Shown here: piece by piece, positions 1 to 7,572 of the stretch
How positions within the stretch are numbered: the first letter of the stretch is position 1
Layout of the letters: the number at the start of each line of letters is the position of its first letter
DNA from: an uncultured Caulobacter sp.
GTDB taxonomy: Bacteria; Pseudomonadota; Alphaproteobacteria; Caulobacterales; Caulobacteraceae
Direction of reading: 5' to 3'
NCBI GenBank assembly: GCA_937925635.1
Contig: CALALX010000030.1
Location: 1-18,382, forward strand
Length of the DNA stretch: 18,382 nt
Made by a program: the position numbers and the translations under genes
Notes under the pieces: generated by a model
What the model saw: only the letters and a program-made list of their open reading frames with translations
Told to the model about the DNA's origin: nothing
Database searches by the model: none

Positions 1-2
1 TC

Positions 3-899
3 CTCATCGACCAGGACAAGTGCCGCGGCTGGCGGATGTGCGTCTCGGCCTGCCCCTACAAGAAAATCTACTACAACTGGGACAGCGGCAAATCCGAGAA
101 GTGCACCTTCTGCTTCCCACGCATCGAGGTGGGCCAGCCGACCGTCTGTTCGGAGACCTGCGTCGGCCGCATCCGCTACCTCGGGGTCTTGCTCTATGAC
201 GCCGACCGGATCGAGGCGGCCGCCTCGGTTCCCGACGAGAAGGACCTCTACCAGGCCCAGCTCGACGTCTTCCTTGACCCGAACGATCCGGCGGTGATCG
301 CCCAGGCCCGCGCCGACGGCGTGCCGGAGGCCTGGCTCGAGGCGGCCCGCATGAGCCCGGTCTACAAGATGGCCATCGACTGGAAGGTCGCCTTCCCGCT
401 GCACCCGGAATACCGGACGCTGCCGATGGTATGGTACGTGCCGCCGCTGTCGCCGATCCAGTCGGCCGCCGCCGCCGGCGCGCTGGAGATGGACGGCGAG
501 ATGCCGGACGTGCGGTCGCTGCGCATCCCGGTGCGGTACCTGGCCAATCTGTTGACCGCCGGCGATGAGGCCCCGGTCGTGCTGGCCCTGGAGCGCATGC
601 TGGCCATGCGCAGCTACATGCGGGCCCGCACCGTCGACGGCCGCATCGACCACGGCATCGCCGAGCGGGTCGGCCTGACCGCCGGCCAGATCGACGACAT
701 GTACCGCTACATGGCGATCGCCAACTACGAGGATCGCTTCGTCATTCCCACGACCCACCGCGAGACCGTCGAGGACGCCTATGACCTGCGCGGCGGCTGC
801 GGCTTCACCTTCGGCAACGGCTGCTCGGGCGGTCGCACCGAGCTGGGCCTGTTCGGCCCCAACAAGCGTTCGCGCGCTGAAGCCCCCACGGAAGGCTAG
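3..899 (+). CDS. narH: Respiratory nitrate reductase beta subunit NarH, C-terminal part (5' end outside window)
   Basis: NarH is the cytoplasmic iron-sulfur subunit that carries electrons from NarI hemes to the NarG molybdenum site. The reading frame is open from base 3, so the gene enters from the left; 298 residues plus stop are visible. The first visible residues are a ferredoxin-type cluster motif (CRGWRMCVSACP), followed by EKCTFCFPRIE and CSETCVGRIRYLG, which hold the Cys ligands of the membrane-near Fe-S clusters. Long stretches such as LDVFLDPNDP, HPEYRTLPMVWYVPPLSP, YLANLLTAGD and YRYMAIANYEDRF are typical of NarH, and the C-terminal GCGFTFGNGCSG resembles the known family end. The stop is 3 nt before narJ. 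The identification is very secure; only the truncation by the window edge limits it. An in-frame ATG at 36 is an internal methionine inside the Cys motif, not the start. Confidence 0.97.
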   Translation, partial: LIDQDKCRGWRMCVSACPYKKIYYNWDSGKSEKCTFCFPRIEVGQPTVCSETCVGRIRYLGVLLYDADRIEAAASVPDEKDLYQAQLDVFLDPNDPAVIAQARADGVPEAWLEAARMSPVYKMAIDWKVAFPLHPEYRTLPMVWYVPPLSPIQSAAAAGALEMDGEMPDVRSLRIPVRYLANLLTAGDEAPVVLALERMLAMRSYMRARTVDGRIDHGIAERVGLTAGQIDDMYRYMAIANYEDRFVIPTTHRETVEDAYDLRGGCGFTFGNGCSGGRTELGLFGPNKRSRAEAPTEG

Positions 900-902
900 A
901 CG

Positions 903-1607
903 ATGTCGCTGACCTACAGGGCGCTGGCCCTCCTCCTCAGCTATCCGACCGAGACGACGGCCGCACTGCTCCCCGCGACGGCCGGGACCCTGCAGGCGGA
1001 CAGTCGCCTGCCCCCGCCGATCCGGGGCGCGCTCAACCGGCTGATCGAGCAGCTGGCGAGCCTGGACCTTTTCGAGGCGCAGGAGCGCTACGTCTGGCTG
1101 TTCGACCGCACCCGCTCGCTGTCTTTGAACCTCTACGAGCACATCCACGGCGAAAGCCGCGATCGCGGCCAGGCGATGGTCGCGCTCCTGGAGCTATACC
1201 GGTCCCGCGGCCTCGACCTCTCGACCAACGAATTGCCGGACAATCTGCCGGTGTTCCTGGAGTTCCTGTCGACCCTGCCGGATGCCGAAGCCGCGTCGCT
1301 GCTGGGCGAGGCGGCCCATGTGCTCAGCGCGCTCGGCGAGCGGCTGCACAAGCGTCAGAGCCCTTACCGCGCGGTCTTCGGCGCGCTCGCCGCCTTGGCC
1401 GCGGATCCCGCCGACGCCGACGCCCTGGCCGCCCTGATGCAGGAGCCGGACGACAATCCCGACGATCTGGAGGCCATGGACCGCCTCTGGGCCGAGAGCG
1501 CCGTCACCTTCGGCCCCTCGGACGTCGGCTGCCCGAAGGCGGAGACCCTGGTCGCCGCCATGAACGCAAACGCCCGTCCCGCCGGTCGGCGGTCGGTCCC
1601 GGCCTGA
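903..1607 (+). CDS. narJ: Nitrate reductase molybdenum cofactor assembly chaperone NarJ
   Basis: NarJ is a cytoplasmic TorD-family chaperone that binds apo-NarG and promotes cofactor insertion and membrane docking of NarGH; it is not part of the final enzyme. The 234-residue protein has the usual family length. It carries the diagnostic segment ERYVWLFDRTRSLSLNLYEH followed by IHGESRDRGQAM (residues about 60-93), and later LPDNLPVFLEFLSTLP. The N-terminal part (LTYRALALLLSYP) is also characteristic. The ATG at 903 lies 3 nt after the narH stop, and narI follows 10 nt after its own stop, so it is tightly embedded in the nar operon. The tail beyond about residue 215 is Arg/Pro/Ala-rich and not diagnostic. 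No anomaly seen. Confidence 0.95.
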   Translation: MSLTYRALALLLSYPTETTAALLPATAGTLQADSRLPPPIRGALNRLIEQLASLDLFEAQERYVWLFDRTRSLSLNLYEHIHGESRDRGQAMVALLELYRSRGLDLSTNELPDNLPVFLEFLSTLPDAEAASLLGEAAHVLSALGERLHKRQSPYRAVFGALAALAADPADADALAALMQEPDDNPDDLEAMDRLWAESAVTFGPSDVGCPKAETLVAAMNANARPAGRRSVPA

Positions 1608-1617
1608 GGACGACGCC

Positions 1618-2337
1618 ATGGACCTCAACCAGTTCTTCTTCGGCGTCTATCCCTACATCGCGCTGGCGGTGCTGGTGCTCGGATCGATTGTCCGCTTCGA
1701 CCGCGAGCCCTACACGTGGCGCACGGGCAGTTCGCAGCTGCTGCGCCGTCGCCAGCTCGTCGCCGGCTCGGTGATGTTCCATCTCGGCGTGCTGGCCATC
1801 TTCGGCGGCCATTTCGTCGGCCTGCTGACGCCGATCTGGATCTTCGACGCTCTGGGCGTGCCCCACGGCGCCAAGCAGATGCTCGCCATCATCGCCGGCG
1901 GCGGCGCCGGGCTGCTGGCCCTGGCGGGCGGTTCCCTGCTGCTGCACAGGCGACTGTTCGATCCGCGCATCCGCAAGACCTCCAGCTTCGGCGACACCGC
2001 CATCCTGGCGATCCTGATGCTCCAGCTGATCCTCGGCCTGTCGACCATTCCCATCTCGCTGGAACACCGCGACGGGCACGAGATGGTCAAGTTCATGACG
2101 TGGGCGCAGGGCGTCTTCACCTTCCGTCCGGGCGTCGCGGACTTCGTCGCCGACGTCCATTGGGTGTTCAAGGCCCACCTGGCGCTGGGGATGACGATCC
2201 TGCTCGTGTTCCCGTTCACGCGGCTGGTGCACATGCTGTCCGCGCCGGTCTGGTACCTGGGCCGGCGCGGCTGGCAGCTGGTGCGCAGCAAACGGCTGGT
2301 CGAGCGCCGTCCCCGCTTCACCGGGAGCCCCAAATGA
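1618..2337 (+). CDS. narI: Respiratory nitrate reductase gamma subunit NarI (membrane diheme cytochrome b)
   Basis: NarI oxidises quinol on the periplasmic side and passes electrons through two b hemes to NarH. The 239-residue protein has five hydrophobic segments (roughly 8-25, 48-73, 88-110, 127-145, 185-208). The four heme-ligand histidines are visible at H55, H65, H187 and H205 (contexts FHLGVLAIFGGHF and VHWVFKAHLALGM...RLVH), almost the same numbering as the known E. coli ligands at 56, 66, 187 and 205. The N-terminus (NQFFFGVYPYIALAVLVLGS) is typical. Start at ATG 1618 is 10 nt after narJ. Its stop overlaps the next start by 4 nt (ATGA at 2334-2337), implying coupling to the isomerase gene. 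Confidence 0.96.
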   Translation: MDLNQFFFGVYPYIALAVLVLGSIVRFDREPYTWRTGSSQLLRRRQLVAGSVMFHLGVLAIFGGHFVGLLTPIWIFDALGVPHGAKQMLAIIAGGGAGLLALAGGSLLLHRRLFDPRIRKTSSFGDTAILAILMLQLILGLSTIPISLEHRDGHEMVKFMTWAQGVFTFRPGVADFVADVHWVFKAHLALGMTILLVFPFTRLVHMLSAPVWYLGRRGWQLVRSKRLVERRPRFTGSPK

Positions 2338-3467
2338 GACCGCGCGCCATCGTCGTCGACGGGGTCGAGATCCCCGAGTCCCTGCTGGCCCAGGAGGTCC
2401 AGAACCATCCGGGCGCCTCGGCCGCCGAGGCGCGCGCCGCCGCCGGACACGCCCTCGCCCTCCGCGCCCTGCTCCTGCGACGGGCGCGGGAGCTGGGCGT
2501 CACAGCCGCGCCGGAGACCGACGCCTCGCACCGCGAGGAGACCGTCGAGGAGGCCATGATCCGCGGCCTTCTGGAGGCGGAGATCCATCTTGAGTCCGCC
2601 AGCGACGCCGAATGCCGCAGGGTCTACGACGCCCATCCCGACCGCTTCAGGGCCCCCATGCTCACGGAAGCCTCGCACATCCTCATCGAAGGCGATGACG
2701 ACGACGCGCGCGCCCTGGCGGCGGTCGTCGAACAGATGGTGGTCAGCGGCGCCTGCGCATTCGGCCAGGCCGCCATGGACTACTCGGCCTGCCCCTCCGG
2801 CGCCCTCGGCGGCTCACTGGGACAGCTTCGGCCGGGCGACCTGGCCCGCGAGGTCGAGACCGTGCTCGACGGTCTGGCGCCGGGCGAGATCGCGGCCGAG
2901 CCCGTCCGCTCGCGGTTCGGATGGCACATCGTGCGGCTGGATCGGCGGGGCGATGAGCGCCGCCTGTCGTTCGAGGCCGAGCTCGGCGAGCACGACGAGA
3001 ACGTCTCGTTCGAGGCCGTCGTCGAGAAGATCCGGCTGCATCTCGACAGCCGCGCCTGGGTCGCCGCCGCGACCCGCTATGCCGCCGAACTGGCGGCGCG
3101 GGCCCGCGCCGATGGCGTCGCGCTCAGCCTCGGTCATGACGGCGCGGTGTCCGAAGGCTCCGCCACCCTCGGTGCGATCCTCAGCGACGCGACCGCGGCC
3201 GACCGCCTGGAAACGTGGCTGGCCGCCGTCGATCCGGCTCTGGCCGAGCGGGTCCGCCGCGCCGCCGGCGACCAGGCGCCGCCGGACTTCGTCCGCGCCG
3301 CCCTCGCCGACTTCGTCTCCCAGGCGGACGACGAGCGATGGACCAACCTCATTTCGGCCGTCCGCGACGCCGCCGACCCGGCCCTCGCCTGCCTCGCCTA
3401 CGTGCTGCGCTCGAAACTCGAGCCCGTGCGTCAGACCTTCACGCTCATTCAGCGAGCCTCCGCATGA
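2334..3467 (+). CDS. PpiC/parvulin-type peptidyl-prolyl isomerase with C-terminal helical extension (nar-associated, NifM-like)
   Basis: Probable prolyl cis-trans isomerase assisting folding or maturation of nitrate reductase; PpiC genes following narI are known from other nar operons, for example in Pseudomonas. The 377-residue protein starts at ATG 2334, overlapping the narI stop (ATGA). There is no signal peptide, so it should be cytoplasmic. Residues about 112-205 form the parvulin domain: EASHILI, then CPSGALGGSLGQLRPGDL and VRSRFGWHIVRLDRR. The preceding helical part (1-110) resembles NifM/SurA-like N-domains, and residues 230-265 look like the family's usual helical end (YAAELAARARADGVAL). 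Residues about 270-377 are an additional Ala-rich helical region not expected in a plain PpiC; it has the look of a small separate domain (LGAILSDATAADRLETWLAA ... ADDERWTNLISAVRDA). Its function is unknown to me. The substrate is inferred from context only. Confidence 0.88.
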   Translation: MRPRAIVVDGVEIPESLLAQEVQNHPGASAAEARAAAGHALALRALLLRRARELGVTAAPETDASHREETVEEAMIRGLLEAEIHLESASDAECRRVYDAHPDRFRAPMLTEASHILIEGDDDDARALAAVVEQMVVSGACAFGQAAMDYSACPSGALGGSLGQLRPGDLAREVETVLDGLAPGEIAAEPVRSRFGWHIVRLDRRGDERRLSFEAELGEHDENVSFEAVVEKIRLHLDSRAWVAAATRYAAELAARARADGVALSLGHDGAVSEGSATLGAILSDATAADRLETWLAAVDPALAERVRRAAGDQAPPDFVRAALADFVSQADDERWTNLISAVRDAADPALACLAYVLRSKLEPVRQTFTLIQRASA

Positions 3468-4669
3468 CCCTTCCGTTCCGCGACGCCGGCCTCGGCGCGC
3501 TGCTTCTCGCCGTCGCCGCCCCCGGCCTCGCCCATGCCTCCGAGGCCGCCCAGGGCGATCTGATCGTCGACGCCAGGTTGCGAGCCGAGAGCGTCAGCCA
3601 GGACGGCTTCGCCGAGGACGCCCTGGCGGTGACCCTGCGGACGCGGCTCGGCTACGAGACCCCGGCCTGGAACGGCTTCCGCGTCCTTGTCGAGGGCGAG
3701 GCGGTGACGCCGTTGGTCGAAGACTACAACTCGACCACCAACGGCGAGGTCGCCTATCCCGTGGTCGCTGACCCGGAAGGGGCGGAGCTCAATCGAGCCC
3801 AGGTATCGTGGACCAATGGCGCCGTCGATCTGGTCGCCGGACGCCAGCGCCTGGTGCTTGGCAACGCCCGGTTCGTGGGCAATGTCGGCTTCCGCCAGAA
3901 CGAGCAGACCTTCGACGCCGTAAAGGCCGTGGTCCGTCCCGGCGCCGGACTGACCCTGACCGGCGCCTGGATCGGCCGGGTGCATCGCATCTTCGGCGAC
4001 GACAGCCCGCAGGGCGAGTGGCGCGGCGACACCTTCCTGCTTCAGGCCGACGTCAAGACGCCGCTCGGCCCGCTCAGCGGCTACGGCTACCTGATGGACT
4101 TCGAGAATGCGCCGACCCAGTCCAACGCCACCGTCGGCGCCAGGCTGACCGGCGCGAGGGTCCTCAGGCCGGGGCTGTCGGCGACCTACGAGGCCGAGTA
4201 CGCGCGGCAGACCGAGTACGGCGACAATCCGTTCGACTTCGAGCTCGACTACCTCGCGCTGTCCGCCGGGCTGAAGACCGAGAGCCGCTGGGCCAGCATC
4301 GGACTGGAGCGTCTGGGCGGCGACGGCGTGCGCGGCTTCGCGACGCCGCTGGCCACGCTGCACGCGTTCCAGGGCTGGGCCGACGTGTTCCTCAACACGC
4401 CGGCGGCCGGTGTGCGGGATCTGAATCTGCGGGCGGGCACGACGCTCAGCATCGGCCCCCGCGCCACGCCGGTGAAGCTCGTGGCCGCAGCGCACGATTT
4501 CGCGCAGTCCGACGGATCGAACCGCTATGGACGCGAGTTCGACGTCGCCGCCTCCGCGCCGCTGTCGAAGACCGTGTCCGCCGAGGTGAAGGGCGCCTGG
4601 TTCGACGGCGAACGGCCGGGTTTCGCTGATCGCGGCAAGATCTGGCTGACGCTGGAGTTCCGCTACTAA
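3464..4669 (+). CDS. Alginate-export-family outer membrane beta-barrel protein
   Basis: Predicted outer membrane channel. ATG at 3464 overlaps the upstream stop (ATGA), giving 401 residues. Residues 1-25 form a Sec signal peptide (hydrophobic GLGALLLAVAAPGLA, likely cleavage after AHA). The mature protein begins QGDLIVDARLRAESVSQDGF and continues with alternating amphipathic strands, many Tyr/Trp/Arg residues, and TVTLR/TRLGYET-like strand starts; it ends in LTLEFRY, with the C-terminal aromatic residue used for barrel assembly. Motifs such as VDLVAGRQRLVLGNARFVG and RQNEQTFDA match the alginate_exp family, which contains AlgE but also many barrels with no link to alginate. Embedding in the nar operon suggests a pore for a respiratory solute such as nitrate or nitrite; that is inference. 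No alginate genes are seen here. Confidence 0.85.
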   Translation: MTLPFRDAGLGALLLAVAAPGLAHASEAAQGDLIVDARLRAESVSQDGFAEDALAVTLRTRLGYETPAWNGFRVLVEGEAVTPLVEDYNSTTNGEVAYPVVADPEGAELNRAQVSWTNGAVDLVAGRQRLVLGNARFVGNVGFRQNEQTFDAVKAVVRPGAGLTLTGAWIGRVHRIFGDDSPQGEWRGDTFLLQADVKTPLGPLSGYGYLMDFENAPTQSNATVGARLTGARVLRPGLSATYEAEYARQTEYGDNPFDFELDYLALSAGLKTESRWASIGLERLGGDGVRGFATPLATLHAFQGWADVFLNTPAAGVRDLNLRAGTTLSIGPRATPVKLVAAAHDFAQSDGSNRYGREFDVAASAPLSKTVSAEVKGAWFDGERPGFADRGKIWLTLEFRY

Positions 4670-4688
4670 TCACCCGCCGGAGTCGGAC

Positions 4689-5234
4689 ATGAGCCTCCAG
4701 GACATCGATCCCGTTCCGACGGAGCTGCTGACCCAGCCGCTCGATTGGTTCTTCGCCGAACACTACCGGCACCGCCAGGTCTGCACCTTGATCACGACGC
4801 TGGCCGCCGAGCCTGACTTCGACGGCCGGGCCCTGACGCTGGTCGTCGAGTTCATCCGCAATGACCTGGCGCTGCACGTCATCGACGAGGAGGAAGATCT
4901 CTTCCCGCTGCTCCGGCGGCGCGCCCTCGCCGAAGACGAGATCGAGCCGGCCCTGGGGCGCCTCAGCAGCGAACACAAGGCGGACATCGCCCATGCGCAG
5001 TTGGTCCGCGAGGGCCTGGAGGCCTGCCTCGCCGACCGGCGCGCGCCGTCGCGCGACGCCGCCATCAGCAAGGCGATGCGCGACTTCGCCTCGCAGGAAA
5101 TGCGGCATCTGGCGCTTGAGAACGCCATCGTGCTGCCGATCGCCCGGCTGCGGCTGTCGGATTCCGACCTCGCCGGATTGAGCCGCCGGCTGGGCGCGCG
5201 CAGGGGCGTCATCCTGCCGGTCCAGCCGGCATGA
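4689..5234 (+). CDS. Hemerythrin HHE-domain protein
   Basis: Soluble four-helix-bundle protein expected to bind a non-heme di-iron centre. The 181-residue product has correctly spaced candidate ligands: H25 and H28 (FFAEHYRHRQ), H63 and E67/E68 (LHVIDEEEDLFP), H96 (SSEHKAD), H140 and E144 (MRHLALENAIVLP). These fit the HHE cation-binding pattern. There is no signal peptide or membrane segment. A GGAG-containing ribosome site lies in the 19-nt gap after the barrel gene, and its stop overlaps the carbonic anhydrase start by 4 nt. In a nitrate-respiring operon it could sense or scavenge O2 or NO, or help protect or repair metal centres in the manner of YtfE-type proteins; the choice cannot be made from sequence. 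Cysteines at 32 and 113 are not in an obvious pair. Confidence 0.87.
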   Translation: MSLQDIDPVPTELLTQPLDWFFAEHYRHRQVCTLITTLAAEPDFDGRALTLVVEFIRNDLALHVIDEEEDLFPLLRRRALAEDEIEPALGRLSSEHKADIAHAQLVREGLEACLADRRAPSRDAAISKAMRDFASQEMRHLALENAIVLPIARLRLSDSDLAGLSRRLGARRGVILPVQPA

Positions 5235-5905
5235 TCGAGGACCTTTTCGACAACAACGTCCGCTGGGCGGCGACCCGGGCCCGGGTCGATCCGGAGTACT
5301 TTCGCCGGTTGGCCGGCCAGCAGAGTCCGGAGTATCTGTGGATCGGCTGCAGCGACAGCCGGGTGCCGGCCAACGAGATCGTCGGCCTCGATCCGGGCGA
5401 GCTGTTCGTGCATCGCAACGTCGCCAACCTGGCCCCGCCGCAGGACGCCAACTTCCTATCGGTGCTGCAGTTCGCCCTTGAAGTCCTCAAGGTGCGTCAT
5501 GTCATCGTCTGCGGTCACTACGGCTGCGGCGGCGTGCGGGCGGCGATCTCCGGAGAGCGGCACGGCCTCATCGATCACTGGCTGCAGCCCGTGCACGGCC
5601 TCTACTGCCGCCACGCGGGCGATCTCGGCGCGATCGACGATTTCGACGCCCGCGTGAACGAGATGTGCGAGCGCAACGTGCTGGCCCAGGTCGCCAGCCT
5701 GGCCGACAATCCGTTCGTTCACGACGCCTGGCGGCGAGGCCAGCCCCTGGCCGTGCACGGTTGGCTCTATTCCATACAGGACGGCCTGCTTCGGGACCTT
5801 GAGACGACGCTCAGCGGCCGGGAGGACGCGCGCCGCCTCCTCGAACGCGGCGACGCCCCCCGGTCCGGCGCGCCCCATCGCAAGCGATCGCCGACCCGCC
5901 GGTGA
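5231..5905 (+). CDS. can: Beta-class carbonic anhydrase
   Basis: Zinc enzyme interconverting CO2 and bicarbonate in the cytoplasm. The 224-residue protein shows all class hallmarks: C40-S-D42-S-R44 (WIGCSDSRVPANEI), then ELFVHRNVAN, and H96-Y-G-C99-G-G (VIVCGHYGCGGV). C40, H96 and C99 are zinc ligands, and D42/R44 form the gating dyad. LAVHGWLYSIQDGLL near residue 180 is also typical. The start at ATG 5231 overlaps the hemerythrin stop (ATGA), so it appears to be the last gene of the extended nar unit. The C-terminal ~25 residues are Arg/Pro-rich and poorly conserved-looking. A possible role is supplying bicarbonate or buffering pH during anaerobic respiration; this is inferred from position only. 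No strong terminator was found after it. Confidence 0.94.
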   Translation: MIEDLFDNNVRWAATRARVDPEYFRRLAGQQSPEYLWIGCSDSRVPANEIVGLDPGELFVHRNVANLAPPQDANFLSVLQFALEVLKVRHVIVCGHYGCGGVRAAISGERHGLIDHWLQPVHGLYCRHAGDLGAIDDFDARVNEMCERNVLAQVASLADNPFVHDAWRRGQPLAVHGWLYSIQDGLLRDLETTLSGREDARRLLERGDAPRSGAPHRKRSPTRR

Positions 5906-5946
5906 GCCGCGGCGGCCATGATCCTCCGCCGATTGGGAGAACCGTG

Positions 5947-5961
5947 TTAACCGCCGCTTGA
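5947..5961 (+). promoter_or_regulatory. Candidate CtrA-like box upstream of hfsE
   Basis: The 79-bp gap between the carbonic anhydrase stop and the hfsE start contains TTAA (5947-5950), seven bases, then TTGA (5958-5961). The Caulobacter cell-cycle regulator CtrA binds TTAA-N7-TTAA, so this is a one-mismatch match. TTAA is rare in DNA of this GC content. It lies 24 bp before the chosen ATG, so it would overlap a promoter or early leader. No convincing sigma-70 boxes were found alongside. Binding is inferred. Confidence 0.35.
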
Positions 5962-5984
5962 GGGCATGGCGCCATTGTTGCGTC

Positions 5985-7565
5985 ATGTTGACCGCTTCCG
6001 CGCCCCGGCCCGAGGAGTCCGGCTCGTTTGACGACGGCTGGATCGACGCCGTGCGAGCCTTGCGCGACGACGCCAAGGCCGGCTTCGCAGGCCCCGCCTC
6101 GGCCGTAGACGACCCCCGCGATCGCCGGGGCCCGTTCCGTCCCGCACGCCTGACCCCTGTCCGCTCGCGGCTGGAAATGCAGCAGGTCACCCGCCTTTAT
6201 GGCTGGGTCGACGCCCTCACCGTCGCGGCCATCGCGATGATCGTCACACATCTGGTGACGCCCTTGGGCCTGATGGACGCCACGGTGGGCGAGATCCTGC
6301 CCCTGGCGGCGGGGACGACGATCCTGGTCTGGGCCCTCGGCGTGCTGGGCTGCTACGGCTTCGCCCTGCGCGAGAAGCTGCCGCGCCACCTGCTGCGCGT
6401 CGCCGCCGCGTTCGGCCTGACCGGCGCGCCGCTGGTCCTGTGGGAGCTGGCGGCGCCGGGCGGTCGCAACTCATTGCCGTTGCTGGCCCTGTGGTTCTGC
6501 CCCGCCTTCGCGGCCCTCATCAGCCTGCACCTGATCTGGTGGGGCGCCGTCAGGCGCTGGCGAGCCGACGGAAAGCTGACGCCCAACATCGTCATCGTCG
6601 GCGCCACCGACGCGGCGAAGAAGCTCATCGAGACGGCGCTGAAGACCCGCGAGGTCGCGGTGCTGGGCGTGTTCGACGACCGCCTGGGGCGCGCGCCCAA
6701 GGCCATCGGCGGGGTGCCCGTCCTGGGCGACATCGGCGATCTGCTCGGCCACAAGGTCCTGCCCTATGTCGACCGCATCGTCATCGCGGTGAACCCGGCC
6801 GCTCAGACACGCGTGCGCGAGATCATCGCCCGACTGCGCGTGCTGCCCAACGACGTCAGCATGGTGCTGGACGCCAGCGGCGAGGACGGCCGCGTCCGCG
6901 CCCTGTCACGCATCGCCGACGCCCAGCTGGCCCAGGTCTCGGGCGAACCCGCCGACGTTCGCCGCGCGGTGGTCAAGCGCCTGCAGGACATCGCCGTCGG
7001 CTGGACCGCCCTGATCCTCGGCACGCCGGTCATGCTGCTGGTCGCCCTGGCCATCAAGCTCGACAGCCCCGGGCCGATCTTCTTCCGCCAGCGCCGCCAC
7101 GGCTTCAACAACGAGGAAATCCTCGTCTGGAAGTTCCGCTCCATGCGCCAGGAGGCGGCCGATTTCGCGGCGGTGCAGCAGGTCCAGGCCGGCGACACGC
7201 GCGTCACGCGCGTGGGCCGCTTCATCCGCAAGACCAGCCTTGATGAACTGCCGCAGCTGTTCAACGTGATCGCCGGCGAGATGTCGCTGGTCGGCCCCCG
7301 CCCGCACGCGGTGGGCATGAAGACCGGGCAGACGGAGTCGGCGCGCCTGGTCGCCGAGTACGCCCACCGCCATCGCATGAAGCCCGGCATGACCGGCTGG
7401 GCGGCGATCAACGGCTCGCGCGGCCCGGTCGACAGCCCCGAACTGGTCCGTCGCCGCGTCGCGCTCGACATCGAATACATCGAGCGGCAGTCCTTCTGGT
7501 TCGACCTCTACATCATGGCCATGACCATTCCCTGCCTGCTCGGCGACAGCGACACCGTCCGGTAG
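5985..7565 (+). CDS. hfsE: HfsE-like polyprenyl-phosphate sugar-phosphate transferase (initiates holdfast repeat unit)
   Basis: Transfers the first sugar-1-phosphate to undecaprenyl phosphate at the inner membrane. The 526-residue protein has a cytoplasmic N-terminus (1-65), four to five hydrophobic segments (about 75-95, 105-127, 136-156, 165-188), a CoA-binding-like Rossmann domain (about 199-290, starting NIVIVGATDAAKKLI, with GGVPVLGDI), and a C-terminal bacterial sugar transferase domain (about 331-526). The last contains the membrane anchor, SPGPIFFRQRRHGFN, WKFRSMR, the DE dyad in TSLDELPQLFN (D420/E421), and SLVGPRPH. This is the WbaP/GumD-like architecture. I chose ATG 5985 rather than the in-frame TTG at 5958, because TTG 5958 lies inside a candidate regulatory site. 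It is first of four tightly packed genes. The name hfsE rests on family plus conserved order with hfsF-G-H. Confidence 0.9.
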   Translation: MLTASAPRPEESGSFDDGWIDAVRALRDDAKAGFAGPASAVDDPRDRRGPFRPARLTPVRSRLEMQQVTRLYGWVDALTVAAIAMIVTHLVTPLGLMDATVGEILPLAAGTTILVWALGVLGCYGFALREKLPRHLLRVAAAFGLTGAPLVLWELAAPGGRNSLPLLALWFCPAFAALISLHLIWWGAVRRWRADGKLTPNIVIVGATDAAKKLIETALKTREVAVLGVFDDRLGRAPKAIGGVPVLGDIGDLLGHKVLPYVDRIVIAVNPAAQTRVREIIARLRVLPNDVSMVLDASGEDGRVRALSRIADAQLAQVSGEPADVRRAVVKRLQDIAVGWTALILGTPVMLLVALAIKLDSPGPIFFRQRRHGFNNEEILVWKFRSMRQEAADFAAVQQVQAGDTRVTRVGRFIRKTSLDELPQLFNVIAGEMSLVGPRPHAVGMKTGQTESARLVAEYAHRHRMKPGMTGWAAINGSRGPVDSPELVRRRVALDIEYIERQSFWFDLYIMAMTIPCLLGDSDTVR

Positions 7566-7572
7566 GCGCGCC

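Noticed and set aside
1504..2678. Long - strand open frames opposite narJ, narI and ppiC
   Set aside because: Shadows of GC-rich coding DNA: the + strand frames have clear family motifs, and the antisense products are low-complexity Arg/Ala/Gly sequence.
3464..4669. Evidence for alginate biosynthesis from the alginate-export domain
   Set aside because: The family includes many non-alginate barrels and no alg genes are nearby; its neighbours are nitrate respiration genes.
5908..5936. Possible terminator after the carbonic anhydrase gene (CGGCGG / CCGCCG)
   Set aside because: Six-base stem with a 10-base loop and no T-run; expected by chance at this GC content.
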